A stretch of DNA of 64,000 bases from AB-137-C09 sp964458185. GTDB lineage: Bacteria; Pseudomonadota; Zetaproteobacteria; Mariprofundales; Mariprofundaceae. The stretch's first letter is position 1. Each line of letters opens with the position of its first letter. The stretch is taken from the NCBI GenBank assembly GCA_964458185.1, contig CAYWFG010000001.1:62001-126000 (forward strand), in the 5' to 3' direction. The notes under the pieces were generated by a model. It was not told where the DNA came from, did no database searches, and saw only the letters and a list, made by a program, of their open reading frames with translations. Of the stretch, positions 14,647 to 23,356 are shown piece after piece. Both the position numbers and the translations under genes were made by a program.

Positions 14647-16427
14647 GGTGTCGATTCGCTTTTTGCCATGGCATTGACGATGGCTTTCGCTATCGGCGAT
14701 GCACCGCTACTGCCATGACCACCATGCTCGACAAAAATAGCAAAGGCAATACGTGGCTTTTTATAGGGCGCATAACCCATAAACCATGCGTGGTCTTGAT
14801 GTTTTTTTAACACCCCTTTGGTGGTGTATTTTTTTTGTTTTTGTGACATCCCAACGACTTGAGCCGTTCCTGTTTTACCCGCAATCGGCCATGCTGCATC
14901 ATGAATATAACGGTAAGCCGTGCCACCGGGGGTATTGGCAACATCTGCCAATGCATCACCAATCCGTGCCAATGCATGGGCAGGTAAATCAACATGGCGT
15001 TCAATATTAGGTGGCATTCCAGCCAATAAATGGGGGGTTAAAATATCGCCACCATTAGCAAGCGCAGCACCAAAACGTGCCATTTGTAGCGGCGTAACAG
15101 TCACCATGCCTTGCCCAATAGCCGTAATCATGACTTCACCGGGGAACCATGCTCGCTTGCGACCATGCCGTAAGTAGCCACTGGCTGCTGGCAAATGCCC
15201 GCGAGCCTCTGGCGATAAGGCGATCCCTGTGTATTCACCAAAGCCCCACCGATGCGCTTCTTCAACAATCGGACGCATGCCCAATTGATCACCCAGATGA
15301 TAAAAGAAGATATCACAGGAATGCATCAACGCATCATGCAGATCAACACGTCCATGCCCCGCTCGCTTCCAGCAACGCAAACGACGATCATGCAATTGAA
15401 TATAACCCAAACATTGAACACGCTGATCAACTGCTTTCACTTGCTGGCGAAGACCTGCCATCGCAGTTACCATCTTCCATATTGAGCCAGGGGGATAACT
15501 TGCTTGCAATGCACGGTTCAGCAATGGTTTTTGATCATCGTTGAGCCATGATGACCACTGCTTCTGTGTTAACCCTTTAATGAAAGCATTGGTATTGTAA
15601 CCGGGGGTGCTTAACATGGTGAGTATCTCACCACTGTGTACATCCATCACCACAACTGCGCCAGTACGCCCTGCTAAAGCATCAGCGGCAGCCTTTTGCA
15701 CTCGTACATCCAACGATAAACGTAGACTTTGACCCATCACTGGTGGATCTTCAGCCAACACAGCCACCCTTCGACCACGGGCATCGACTTCTTCTTGCTG
15801 ACTACCTGGCGTACCATGCAAACGTGTTTCAAAGGCTAGTTCTAGACCGCTTCGCCCTACATATTCACCTGGTAAAAACCCCTGTTCTAAGTCGGATTTT
15901 CGTACCCGTGACAAATAGCCTACAACGTGAGATGTCAGTTCAGCATAAGGGTATGCTCGGTGTGTCCCTGCTTCTACATTCAGCCCTGGGTAATGCTGCA
16001 AGCGAGGCAATAACCATGCAACTTGCTGCCATTGAAGTTGATCTTGCAACAACACGGGGCGATCTTTTCGGGCATGGGCAATGCGTTTTATAAGGCGTTT
16101 TCGATGATTGGCTGACCACGGTAAATTGGCATAGAGCATCGCCAATACCGCATCCATGTCATCAATACGTTCAGGGATCATCACCAAACGGTAAGAAATA
16201 CGATTAACGGCTAAACCACGACCGTTACGGTCAATAATCTCACCACGAACAGGTAAAACAGGAAGCACATTGAGTCGATTATTTTCTGCTTGTAAGCTCA
16301 AGCCTTCATGTTGCATCCATTGCAAATTTGCCATGCGGGCAAGCAACAATAGCAACAACAACAAAGCCATGCCATGAAATACAATCATACGAAAATCAAA
16401 ACGTGAACGGGTATGAAAAGCATTCAT
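14643..16427 (-). CDS. mrdA: Penicillin-binding protein 2 (elongasome transpeptidase)
   Basis: A 594-residue class B PBP. I start it at the ATG at 16427, which overlaps the mreD stop as ATGA; a longer in-frame extension runs back through mreD and is not real. After one membrane segment (LLLLLLLLARMANLQW) comes the pedestal domain (VRGEIIDRNGRGLAVN, EYVGRSGLELAFE). The transpeptidase motifs are YPPGSIWK (SxxK), HSCDIFF (SxD-type, with Cys in the middle) and GKTGTAQV. It cross-links peptidoglycan made by RodA during elongation and is the target of mecillinam. Confidence 0.97.
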   Translation of the reverse strand: MNAFHTRSRFDFRMIVFHGMALLLLLLLLARMANLQWMQHEGLSLQAENNRLNVLPVLPVRGEIIDRNGRGLAVNRISYRLVMIPERIDDMDAVLAMLYANLPWSANHRKRLIKRIAHARKDRPVLLQDQLQWQQVAWLLPRLQHYPGLNVEAGTHRAYPYAELTSHVVGYLSRVRKSDLEQGFLPGEYVGRSGLELAFETRLHGTPGSQQEEVDARGRRVAVLAEDPPVMGQSLRLSLDVRVQKAAADALAGRTGAVVVMDVHSGEILTMLSTPGYNTNAFIKGLTQKQWSSWLNDDQKPLLNRALQASYPPGSIWKMVTAMAGLRQQVKAVDQRVQCLGYIQLHDRRLRCWKRAGHGRVDLHDALMHSCDIFFYHLGDQLGMRPIVEEAHRWGFGEYTGIALSPEARGHLPAASGYLRHGRKRAWFPGEVMITAIGQGMVTVTPLQMARFGAALANGGDILTPHLLAGMPPNIERHVDLPAHALARIGDALADVANTPGGTAYRYIHDAAWPIAGKTGTAQVVGMSQKQKKYTTKGVLKKHQDHAWFMGYAPYKKPRIAFAIFVEHGGHGSSGASPIAKAIVNAMAKSESTP

Positions 16428-16861
16428 CGGACAGACAGCCACGACACCTGATGAATACGCACCCATTGGTACCAACAATACACTGCCAACAACATGGTTA
16501 ATACGGCAGCTTGTATCGACCAGCCTTGTGCCAACAATACAGCCGAGGCAAGCAGCAGTAGCAACAAACGTTGCGGTAGCCCTGCACCCGCAGCAGCATC
16601 CATCCAAACCAGTAATAAAGGGAGGAAAAGCCACAGCAAGATAGTCGGCCAAAGCGTCCAATAGAACATCAGATCATGCACACAAGCAATAATCAATACC
16701 CACCATCCATGCCGCCATTGTGCCAACAAAGCACCAAGCAGCAAAGCAAACACCCAATCAGGTTGATAAAACGCTACAGGAATCAGCCAATTTAGCCAAA
16801 GGCCGAATAGCACAACGGGCAATAACCACAGCATAGTGGTAAGAATACGAACATTAATCAC
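16424..16861 (-). CDS. mreD: Rod shape-determining membrane protein MreD
   Basis: A 145-residue protein almost entirely of membrane helices (WLLPVVLFGLWLNWLIPVAF, then WVFALLLGALLAQWRHGW and MLLAVYCWYQWV). MreD is poorly conserved in sequence; the call rests on size, topology and position between mreC and mrdA. It overlaps mreC and mrdA by 4 bases each. It acts with MreC to couple MreB filaments to the periplasmic synthases. Confidence 0.9.
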   Translation of the reverse strand: MINVRILTTMLWLLPVVLFGLWLNWLIPVAFYQPDWVFALLLGALLAQWRHGWWVLIIACVHDLMFYWTLWPTILLWLFLPLLLVWMDAAAGAGLPQRLLLLLLASAVLLAQGWSIQAAVLTMLLAVYCWYQWVRIHQVSWLSVR

Positions 16862-17646
16862 TCTCTGTTGTTAGCAGTAGCGGCTACTGCCAACCAGTGA
16901 TCACGTTGCCAATGGGCAACAGGCGCAGCTTCAACACGGGCAAAAGGACTGCCTTGAATCGGCAAGGTACGAACAACACGGGCAACCGCAATACCAGGTG
17001 GATACACGCCCCCCGCACCTGAAGTAAACAAGATGTCGCCAATCGTTAAAGTGAACACAGCAGGAACAAACTGTAACAAAAGTTGTCTGCCATCGCCACG
17101 TGCCAATGCTGCCAGATCACTCCCTGGGATGGTTACAGGCACGGCAATGGAAGCATCCAACACAGTGCGCACCACCGCATATTTACCATGCTGTGCATCA
17201 ACAAGCCCTACCAGACCTTCACTAGAAACAACCACGTCATCAACAACAGCTTGAGGACTTTGAATCATGATTCGTTGGCTTTTTTTATCGGGACTGCGAC
17301 CAAGAACCGACACGGCATACCACTGAAACCCCTTGATGTTTTGTACATGCAACAAGCGTCGCAGACGAATGTTTTCTTCATGGAGACTTTGTGTTTGCTG
17401 AAATAATGCCGTTTGTTTCCCTAGCCTTATTTTCATTGCTTCTATCTGTTGTTGCAAGGCAGAACGCTGTTGAAACCATAATCCCCATTCATCGACCCAA
17501 GCTACAGGCTGTTGGAGCCAAGAAAAAACAGGACCTGACCACAAAAGAAAGCGTTGACCTATCGGCATTGATTGTAAAACCCCAAGGGCAATAACAATCA
17601 TACCAATCAATAATCCATTACGAAGCAGTAAGCGATGGCGCATCAT
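16858..17646 (-). CDS. mreC: Rod shape-determining protein MreC
   Basis: A 262-residue protein with an N-terminal membrane anchor (LLIGMIVIALGVLQSM), a coiled-coil stretch (RSALQQQIEAMKIRLGKQ through LHEENIRLRRLL) and the beta-barrel periplasmic domain (YAVSVLGRSPDKKSQRIMI, VVSSEGLVGLV, SGAGGVYPPGIAVARV). MreC binds PBP2 and activates the elongation complex. It lies 28 bases after mreB and overlaps mreD by 4 bases. Confidence 0.97.
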   Translation of the reverse strand: MMRHRLLLRNGLLIGMIVIALGVLQSMPIGQRFLLWSGPVFSWLQQPVAWVDEWGLWFQQRSALQQQIEAMKIRLGKQTALFQQTQSLHEENIRLRRLLHVQNIKGFQWYAVSVLGRSPDKKSQRIMIQSPQAVVDDVVVSSEGLVGLVDAQHGKYAVVRTVLDASIAVPVTIPGSDLAALARGDGRQLLLQFVPAVFTLTIGDILFTSGAGGVYPPGIAVARVVRTLPIQGSPFARVEAAPVAHWQRDHWLAVAATANNRE

Positions 17647-17674
17647 CAGCCATTAAGCAAGAAAAATAAACAGA

Positions 17675-18718
17675 TTATTCGCGTGATAATACACCACGCA
17701 TGCGATCCAGCTCTTCAAGCACACGACCACTGCCTAAGACCACACAGTTTAACGCATCTTCTGCCACGGTGACAGGCAAGCCTGTTTCTTCGCGCAGTAG
17801 TTGATCTAAGCCACGCAATAAGCCACCGCCACCTGTTAAGACAATACCTTTATCGACAATATCTGCGGCAAGTTCAGGTGGCGTGCGCTCTAAGCATACT
17901 TTAACACCTTCGATGATCGCATTTACCGATTCTGTGAGCGCATCCAGTATCTCGACATCATCCAATGATAATGTTTTGGGTACGCCATTGATTAAATCTC
18001 GACCTTTAACATCCATATTACGTACATCATCGGGCTGCGGATAAGCTGCCCCTAAATACATTTTAATGCGTTCAGCTGTCGGTTCGCCCACCAACAGGCT
18101 GTATTTTCGGCGCAGGTGATTGATAATCGCTTCATCCATTTTATCGCCACCAACACGAACCGAGCGCGAATAGACGATACCACCATAACTGATTACAGCA
18201 ATTTCTGATGTGCCGCCACCAATATCAACCACCATCGAGCCTGATGCTTCGGTGACAGGAAGCCCTGCACCAATAGCCGCTGCCATGGGTTCTTCAATCA
18301 AGTATACTTCACGCGCACCCGCAGCCAGCCCCGAATCACGAATTGCTCGGCGTTCAACAGGGGTCGAGCCATAAGGTACACAAATCACAATACGCGGTGC
18401 AGCACCCCACGAACGCTTGTGTATTTTGCGAATAAATTGACGCAGCATTTCTTCTGTGATCAAGAAATCAGCAATAACACCATCTTTCAACGGGCGAATG
18501 GCAGAAATGGAATCAGGCGTGCGCCCCAGCATGCGCTTGGCATCTTCACCAACCGCCAATACCTTGCGGTTTTTCTTGCCATCACCTTCATACACGGCGA
18601 CAACTGAAGGTTCATTGAGTACAATCCCCTCGCCGCGCACATAAATCAAGGTGTTCGCTGTACCCAAATCAATGGAAATATCACGCGAAAACATACCAAA
18701 TAATTTTTTACCTAACAT
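17675..18718 (-). CDS. mreB: Rod shape-determining actin homologue MreB
   Basis: A 347-residue actin-fold protein. DISIDLGTANTLIYV (phosphate 1), MVVDIGGGTSEIAV (phosphate 2), VLTGGGGLLRGLDQLL (adenosine motif) and the membrane-binding N-terminus MLGKKLFGMFSRD are all present. It forms membrane-attached filaments that orient elongasome movement. The start is 12 bases after the rpoD stop, a very tight link between the two genes. Length is the family norm. Confidence 0.98.
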   Translation of the reverse strand: MLGKKLFGMFSRDISIDLGTANTLIYVRGEGIVLNEPSVVAVYEGDGKKNRKVLAVGEDAKRMLGRTPDSISAIRPLKDGVIADFLITEEMLRQFIRKIHKRSWGAAPRIVICVPYGSTPVERRAIRDSGLAAGAREVYLIEEPMAAAIGAGLPVTEASGSMVVDIGGGTSEIAVISYGGIVYSRSVRVGGDKMDEAIINHLRRKYSLLVGEPTAERIKMYLGAAYPQPDDVRNMDVKGRDLINGVPKTLSLDDVEILDALTESVNAIIEGVKVCLERTPPELAADIVDKGIVLTGGGGLLRGLDQLLREETGLPVTVAEDALNCVVLGSGRVLEELDRMRGVLSRE

Positions 18719-18730
18719 AGATTCAGACCT

Positions 18731-20698
18731 TTATGATGAGGGAAATGCATTTTCATCGGGTTTATCGGCAAATGTTTTAAGTTTTTGCGAACGTGAGGGA
18801 TGACGTAATTTGCGCAACGCCTTTGCCTCAATTTGACGAATACGCTCACGGGTAACACCAAATTGTTTACCGACTTCTTCTAAGGTATGATCCGTATTCA
18901 TGCCAATACCAAAACGCATCCGCAATACTTTTTCTTCCCGTGAGGTTAGGTTATCTAACACTTCTAACGTCACCCCAGCCAATGCCTCACTGACGGTTTT
19001 ATCTAACGGGTTTTCGGCATGAATATCGCCCACAAAATCACCCAACTGCGAATCATCATCATCACCCACAGGTGTTTCCAGCGAGACGGGTTCTTTGGCG
19101 ACTTCCAAAATCTGCTCGACTTTTTCAATCGGCATTTCAAGTTTTACTGCCAGTTCTTCTGGCGTGGGTTCACGACCAATTTCTTGGGCTATCTGACGGG
19201 ATACCCGATTAATTTTATTGATGGTTTCAATCATATGGACAGGAATACGAATGGTGCGCGCCTGATCGGCAATGGAACGGGTGATGGCTTGCCTGATCCA
19301 CCATGTGGCATAGGTAGAAAATTTATAACCACGTCGCCATTCAAATTTATCGACCGCTTTCATCAATCCTATATTTCCTTCTTGAATCAAGTCCAAGAAG
19401 CCCAAGCCACGGTTGGTGTACTTCTTAGCAATAGAAATCACCAAACGCAGATTAGCTTCAATCATCTCGCGTTTGGCTTGACGCATTTTTGCCTCACCCA
19501 TGGTGAGTTTTCGTGCCACTTCTTTAAGTTCTTCAATGGGCATTTCACTGTCTTGCTCGACACGACGCAGACGACGCTGATTTTCACGAATCTTGGGGGC
19601 GATTTTCTCTAAAGCAGGGATCCACCGCGCACCATCATGCGCTTTGCATAGCCCATCAAGCCAACGTTCATTGGTTTCGTTGGGAATAAAAGACTCAATA
19701 AATAACTTGCGCGGCATTTTAGCAGCCAAAGCCATATCGCGAATCTCTCGCTCAAATCTTCGCACCCGTTCAATGGCATGTTTGAAACGCAACACCAATA
19801 CCGCAATCTGACGCACAGAAAACGGAATAGAAACCAGCTCCATCAACATCGCTTCCAGTGCCTCATGGACTTGTGTCGCCAGTTTTAAGTCATCGGGTTT
19901 ACGGTCAAAGCGTGTTTTAAGTTTAAGGTAACGATCATGATGATTTTTTGCGGCATCAAAATGCAACAGTGCTTCTTCTAATTGCTCTTCCATGGTAATG
20001 ATGGTTTCATCCATCGGTGTACCATCAGGCGTGGCTGTGCGTGCTTTAATCGCTTGAGACAATGCCTCTGGATCCATTTTTTCTGGTTCTACGGGTTCAT
20101 CTTCTTCGTCATCATCAGTACTGTTTAAACGACGTTCATACTCGGCAATGGCAGCAGCATTGACCACTTTTTGATCAATATCCAAAATATCACGAAAAAC
20201 AGGCGGTTCATCCGTGCCTTCTGCGGCATCGCGAATTTCAATCACCCGTTCACCCAGCATCATGATCTCACGAAATGTTGCAGGGCAGAGGCAAATGGCT
20301 TCATGAATCTGCATCCGACCTTCTTCGATCCGTCGTGCAATCTCAATTTCACCTTCACGGGTCAATAACTCGACCGTACCCATTTCACGCAAATACATCC
20401 GCACAGGGTCATCAATACGAATCACCGTTCCCAATGTTGTGGTATCAGCACGAAGCGCGGAATCCTCTTTGCGTAAGCGGTCTTTACGAACCGCATACGC
20501 GCCCGTAGGGGCGCGTTCTGGGTCAACCACTTCAATACCCAATTCGGTAAACACATTGATCACTTGCTCTACGCGGTCGGCTGATACCAGCCCTTCGGGT
20601 AAATGTTTATTGAGGTCATCGTAGGTAATATAGCCGATTTCTTTGCCTTTGGACATTAAACTGCCCAATTCGCGAATACGGATTTTATCAGGTGTCAT
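18731..20698 (-). CDS. rpoD: RNA polymerase primary sigma factor RpoD
   Basis: A 655-residue sigma-70. Region 1.1 is present (SKGKEIGYITYDDLNKHLPE), followed by region 1.2 (DPVRMYLREMGTVELLTREG), a long non-conserved region with an acidic patch, region 2 (NLRLVISIAKKYTNRGLGFL and FSTYATWWIRQAITRSIADQ), region 3 and region 4.2 (THTLEEVGKQFGVTRERIRQ). It directs RNA polymerase to housekeeping promoters. The ATG overlaps the dnaG stop by 4 bases. The following gene is mreB, not the end of the operon as in E. coli. Confidence 0.99.
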   Translation of the reverse strand: MTPDKIRIRELGSLMSKGKEIGYITYDDLNKHLPEGLVSADRVEQVINVFTELGIEVVDPERAPTGAYAVRKDRLRKEDSALRADTTTLGTVIRIDDPVRMYLREMGTVELLTREGEIEIARRIEEGRMQIHEAICLCPATFREIMMLGERVIEIRDAAEGTDEPPVFRDILDIDQKVVNAAAIAEYERRLNSTDDDEEDEPVEPEKMDPEALSQAIKARTATPDGTPMDETIITMEEQLEEALLHFDAAKNHHDRYLKLKTRFDRKPDDLKLATQVHEALEAMLMELVSIPFSVRQIAVLVLRFKHAIERVRRFEREIRDMALAAKMPRKLFIESFIPNETNERWLDGLCKAHDGARWIPALEKIAPKIRENQRRLRRVEQDSEMPIEELKEVARKLTMGEAKMRQAKREMIEANLRLVISIAKKYTNRGLGFLDLIQEGNIGLMKAVDKFEWRRGYKFSTYATWWIRQAITRSIADQARTIRIPVHMIETINKINRVSRQIAQEIGREPTPEELAVKLEMPIEKVEQILEVAKEPVSLETPVGDDDDSQLGDFVGDIHAENPLDKTVSEALAGVTLEVLDNLTSREEKVLRMRFGIGMNTDHTLEEVGKQFGVTRERIRQIEAKALRKLRHPSRSQKLKTFADKPDENAFPSS

Positions 20699-22413
20699 TG
20701 GCTACCTCTGCGTTCTTCTTCTAACTTTTCAGTTAAAACTTTTTGTTCTGTCTTCAATTGTTCCAAACGTTGGCGAATATGCATTTTTTCGCCCATATCA
20801 CCCGTTTGATGGGTGGTTGCCTCTAAATAAGAGCGCAACATATCCAGCGTAATGCTAGTAAACTCTATATCACCAATCGTTTCTTGATTGATCCATCGCG
20901 GAATATTCCCACTATCAGGAAACAAGCTTTGCAAATAGCCAGCGCAGTTATCACCTGCGTATTCATCCAATGATAAGGCACGGTTGTATAACAAACGAAC
21001 CTCATCATCGTCAAGTATAAAATTACATGCATCATCAGGTAAGTCTTCAAAACGCGCTGGTTTTTGCATCAAACCTGCCATAAATCTATCGTGCAACTGA
21101 TTGATCGGTTGCTGACGCATCGGCATCTGCGAGCGTTGCGCCATGGGCTGTTGCAATTGTATGCCTGTTTGCTGTTCGGCCGCTTGTTGCCATGCTTGGC
21201 GCAAATAATCATCATCAATATTTTTTAGCATCGCGTCTGCTTTTTTTGCCATGCGCGCTTTGCCTTCTACGCCCTGCCCTGCCAACTTGCGCAAACCAAG
21301 CAACCATGTCTCCAGCACGGGGGTCGCTTTTTCTACACGCTGCATCCATGCCTTAGCACCCTCTTGCTGCAACAACGAATCAGGGTCTTCACCATCAGGC
21401 AAGTACAAAAAACGCGGTTGCCACTCTGATTTAAGCAATGGCAACAAGCGTTCTAAGGCACGCCACGCCGCTTGATACCCTGCCCTATCGCCATCAAAAC
21501 AAAACACAGGTGCATCATGCATGCGAAACAACAAGCGCAATTGATGTTCACTGATCGCCGTACCAAGTGGCGCAACGGCAATGGGCAAGTCATGGGCTGC
21601 CAACGCCAAGACATCCATATAGCCTTCAACCACCAACAATTGCTTACGCTTACGGATATGATCTCGATGTTGTGCCATGCCATACAACAACTCTGATTTA
21701 TGAAACCAATCAGTTTCAGGTGAATTCAAATACTTAGGCTGCCCATCGTCTAAGATGCGACCACCAAAACCAACCACTGTGCCTCGTGCATCCGCAATCG
21801 GAAATATCACCCGATCACGAAAACGATCGACATAGCCACGATCCCCTGAAAACAATAAACCTTGTTCTTCTAAGGCGGCATGCTCGCTAGCATCAAAATG
21901 ATGCGACATAAAACCATACCCTGCTGGGGCAAACCCTAGCTGATATTCCTGAATCAACGCCGTAGACAAGCCCCGTTTGCGCAAATAAGTAGCGGCTTTC
22001 ACCCCTACAGCTTGTTGCAACTGCAACGTAAAGCACGATGTTACCCGTTGCAATAAACTACCTGCTTGCACGCGCAAGTGAGCCTTCTTTTGGGCTTGTT
22101 GCTGTTGCTGTGGATTAATCTCTGGCAGGGCAACGCCTGCCTTTTCAGCCAAAAACTCCACAGCCTCAGGAAACGAATAGCCATCATGATCCATCAAAAA
22201 CTGAAAAGCACCGCCACCCTTGCCACAACCAAAACAATAAAACATTTGTTTATCAATCGCCACAGAAAAAGAGGGAGATTTTTCATGATGAAAGGGGCAC
22301 AGTCCAAACATATTATTGCCAGAGCGTTTAAGCTCTACATGCCGAGCCACTAAATCAACCAAATCAACGCGGGTTAATAACTGATCCAAAAACGCCGCAG
22401 GGTAATGAGCCAT
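20695..22413 (-). CDS. dnaG: DNA primase
   Basis: A 572-residue primase that makes RNA primers at the replication fork. The zinc-binding domain is at the start (LCPFHHEKSPSFSV and YCFGCGKGGGAFQFL). The TOPRIM core follows (VVEGYMDVLAL, then APLGTAISEHQ and CFDGDRAGYQAAWRALE). A C-terminal DnaB-interaction-like helical region ends the protein. No Shine-Dalgarno precedes the ATG: the upstream bases are a C-rich heptamer repeat. It overlaps rpoD by 4 bases. Confidence 0.98.
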   Translation of the reverse strand: MAHYPAAFLDQLLTRVDLVDLVARHVELKRSGNNMFGLCPFHHEKSPSFSVAIDKQMFYCFGCGKGGGAFQFLMDHDGYSFPEAVEFLAEKAGVALPEINPQQQQQAQKKAHLRVQAGSLLQRVTSCFTLQLQQAVGVKAATYLRKRGLSTALIQEYQLGFAPAGYGFMSHHFDASEHAALEEQGLLFSGDRGYVDRFRDRVIFPIADARGTVVGFGGRILDDGQPKYLNSPETDWFHKSELLYGMAQHRDHIRKRKQLLVVEGYMDVLALAAHDLPIAVAPLGTAISEHQLRLLFRMHDAPVFCFDGDRAGYQAAWRALERLLPLLKSEWQPRFLYLPDGEDPDSLLQQEGAKAWMQRVEKATPVLETWLLGLRKLAGQGVEGKARMAKKADAMLKNIDDDYLRQAWQQAAEQQTGIQLQQPMAQRSQMPMRQQPINQLHDRFMAGLMQKPARFEDLPDDACNFILDDDEVRLLYNRALSLDEYAGDNCAGYLQSLFPDSGNIPRWINQETIGDIEFTSITLDMLRSYLEATTHQTGDMGEKMHIRQRLEQLKTEQKVLTEKLEEERRGSQ

Positions 22414-22414
22414 T

Positions 22415-22446
22415 GTCAGGGGGCAGGAGTCAGGGTACAGGGGACA
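22415..22446. repeat. Four-unit heptanucleotide tandem repeat abutting the dnaG start
   Basis: On the plus strand the units are TCAGGGG, GCAGGAG, TCAGGGT and ACAGGGG, then ACAG. On the dnaG sense strand this is a C-rich NNCCTGN array directly before the ATG, replacing a normal ribosome binding site. Such heptamer arrays (short tandemly repeated repetitive sequences) are known from cyanobacteria and other genomes. Confidence 0.7.
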
Positions 22447-22459
22447 GAAAGAATATTTA

Positions 22460-22897
22460 TCATGCTAGGGCGGCTTTTACTTGTTTTGATACGTCGCTCA
22501 TATCTGCCTTTCCTTGTAGGGAGGGCTTGAGGATTGCCATCACTTTACCCATATCTTTCATGCTTGTTGCGCCTGTTTTTGTAAGGACATGACTGATCGC
22601 TTCTTTGATGGCTTGTGCATCCATGGGCTTGGGCATGTACACGGATAACACATCAATCTCTGCCAACTCTTTGTCTGCCAAGTCTTGTCTTTTGGCTTCT
22701 GTGTATTGCGTTGCGGCATCTTTTCGTTGTTTGATCAAACGTGCGGCAACACTGATTATATCTGCTTCAGTCAAGGTGTTTTTTAATTCGATTTCTTTGT
22801 CTTTTAATGCTGCACGAAACATGCGAATAGCATTTAAACGCACTTTATCTTTGGCTTTCATCGCCAGTTTCATATCGTTGGTGATTGTGGTTAGCAT
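22460..22897 (-). CDS. yqeY: GatB/YqeY domain-containing protein
   Basis: A 145-residue helical protein. MKAKDKVRLNAIRMFRAALK, LIKQRKDAATQYTEAKRQDL, AEIDVLSVYMPKPMD and ATSMKDMGKVMAILKPSLQG match the YqeY family, which resembles the tail domain of the GatB amidotransferase subunit and may act on tRNA. It often sits between rpsU and dnaG, as here. AAGGAG lies upstream of the ATG at 22897. Confidence 0.95.
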   Translation of the reverse strand: MLTTITNDMKLAMKAKDKVRLNAIRMFRAALKDKEIELKNTLTEADIISVAARLIKQRKDAATQYTEAKRQDLADKELAEIDVLSVYMPKPMDAQAIKEAISHVLTKTGATSMKDMGKVMAILKPSLQGKADMSDVSKQVKAALA

Positions 22898-22927
22898 AAC
22901 AGACTCCTTAAATTTGAGAAAACTCGC

Positions 22928-22969
22928 AATAAAAAAACAAAAAACGCCGAGTGCAAAGACTCGACGTTT
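22928..22969 (-). terminator. Intrinsic terminator between rpsU and yqeY
   Basis: On the minus strand AAACGTCGAGT pairs with ACTCGGCGTTT (11 bp, one wobble) around CTTTGC, followed by TTTGTTTTTTT. It follows rpsU and precedes yqeY, as in E. coli where a terminator between rpsU and dnaG lets ribosomal protein be made in excess over primase. Confidence 0.85.
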
Positions 22970-23007
22970 AATGTATCTACTACGTTTAGATATAAATCAT
23001 TAACGTC

Positions 23008-23223
23008 TTAATACTCGCGATTTTCGCGCATTCTTACACGACGGAGGCGTTTCATTAGGCGTTTACGTGCAGCAGCATCTTTGCGTTTTTTCGCAACGGA
23101 AGGTTTTTCATACGCTTCACGACGACGACACTCGGTAATCACACCAGCACGTTCCACTTGTTTACGAAAACGCTTGATGGCCATTTCTACGGGTTCTTCA
23201 ATACCCACTTTAATTCCTGGCAT
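23008..23223 (-). CDS. rpsU: 30S ribosomal protein S21
   Basis: A 71-residue basic protein. MAIKRFRKQVERAGV, ECRRREAYEKPSVAKKRK and the arginine-rich tail are the S21 signature. S21 binds near the anti-Shine-Dalgarno end of 16S rRNA and helps initiation. GGAGGTGA lies upstream of the ATG at 23223, a very strong site. It is the first gene of the run rpsU-yqeY-dnaG-rpoD. Confidence 0.98.
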   Translation of the reverse strand: MPGIKVGIEEPVEMAIKRFRKQVERAGVITECRRREAYEKPSVAKKRKDAAARKRLMKRLRRVRMRENREY

Positions 23224-23356
23224 AGCTAAACATCACCTCCTTCATCATTAAGATACTTGATTATCTACAGGCGGAAAGCATGATGCCGCAAAAGAGAGAC
23301 ATCCAGCGCAATCAACACATGTAAAAAGGTCGCGCAGCATAATGTTTTCAGGAGAA

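Noticed and set aside
14643..16661. Longer 672-residue form of PBP2
   Set aside because: The extra N-terminus is read antisense-free but through mreD in another frame, is Cys-rich and unlike any PBP2; the ATG at 16427 overlaps the mreD stop as in coupled genes.
19019..19612. 197-residue open frame antisense to rpoD
   Set aside because: Shadow of a strongly conserved gene; Phe/Asn/His-rich composition with no recognisable domain.
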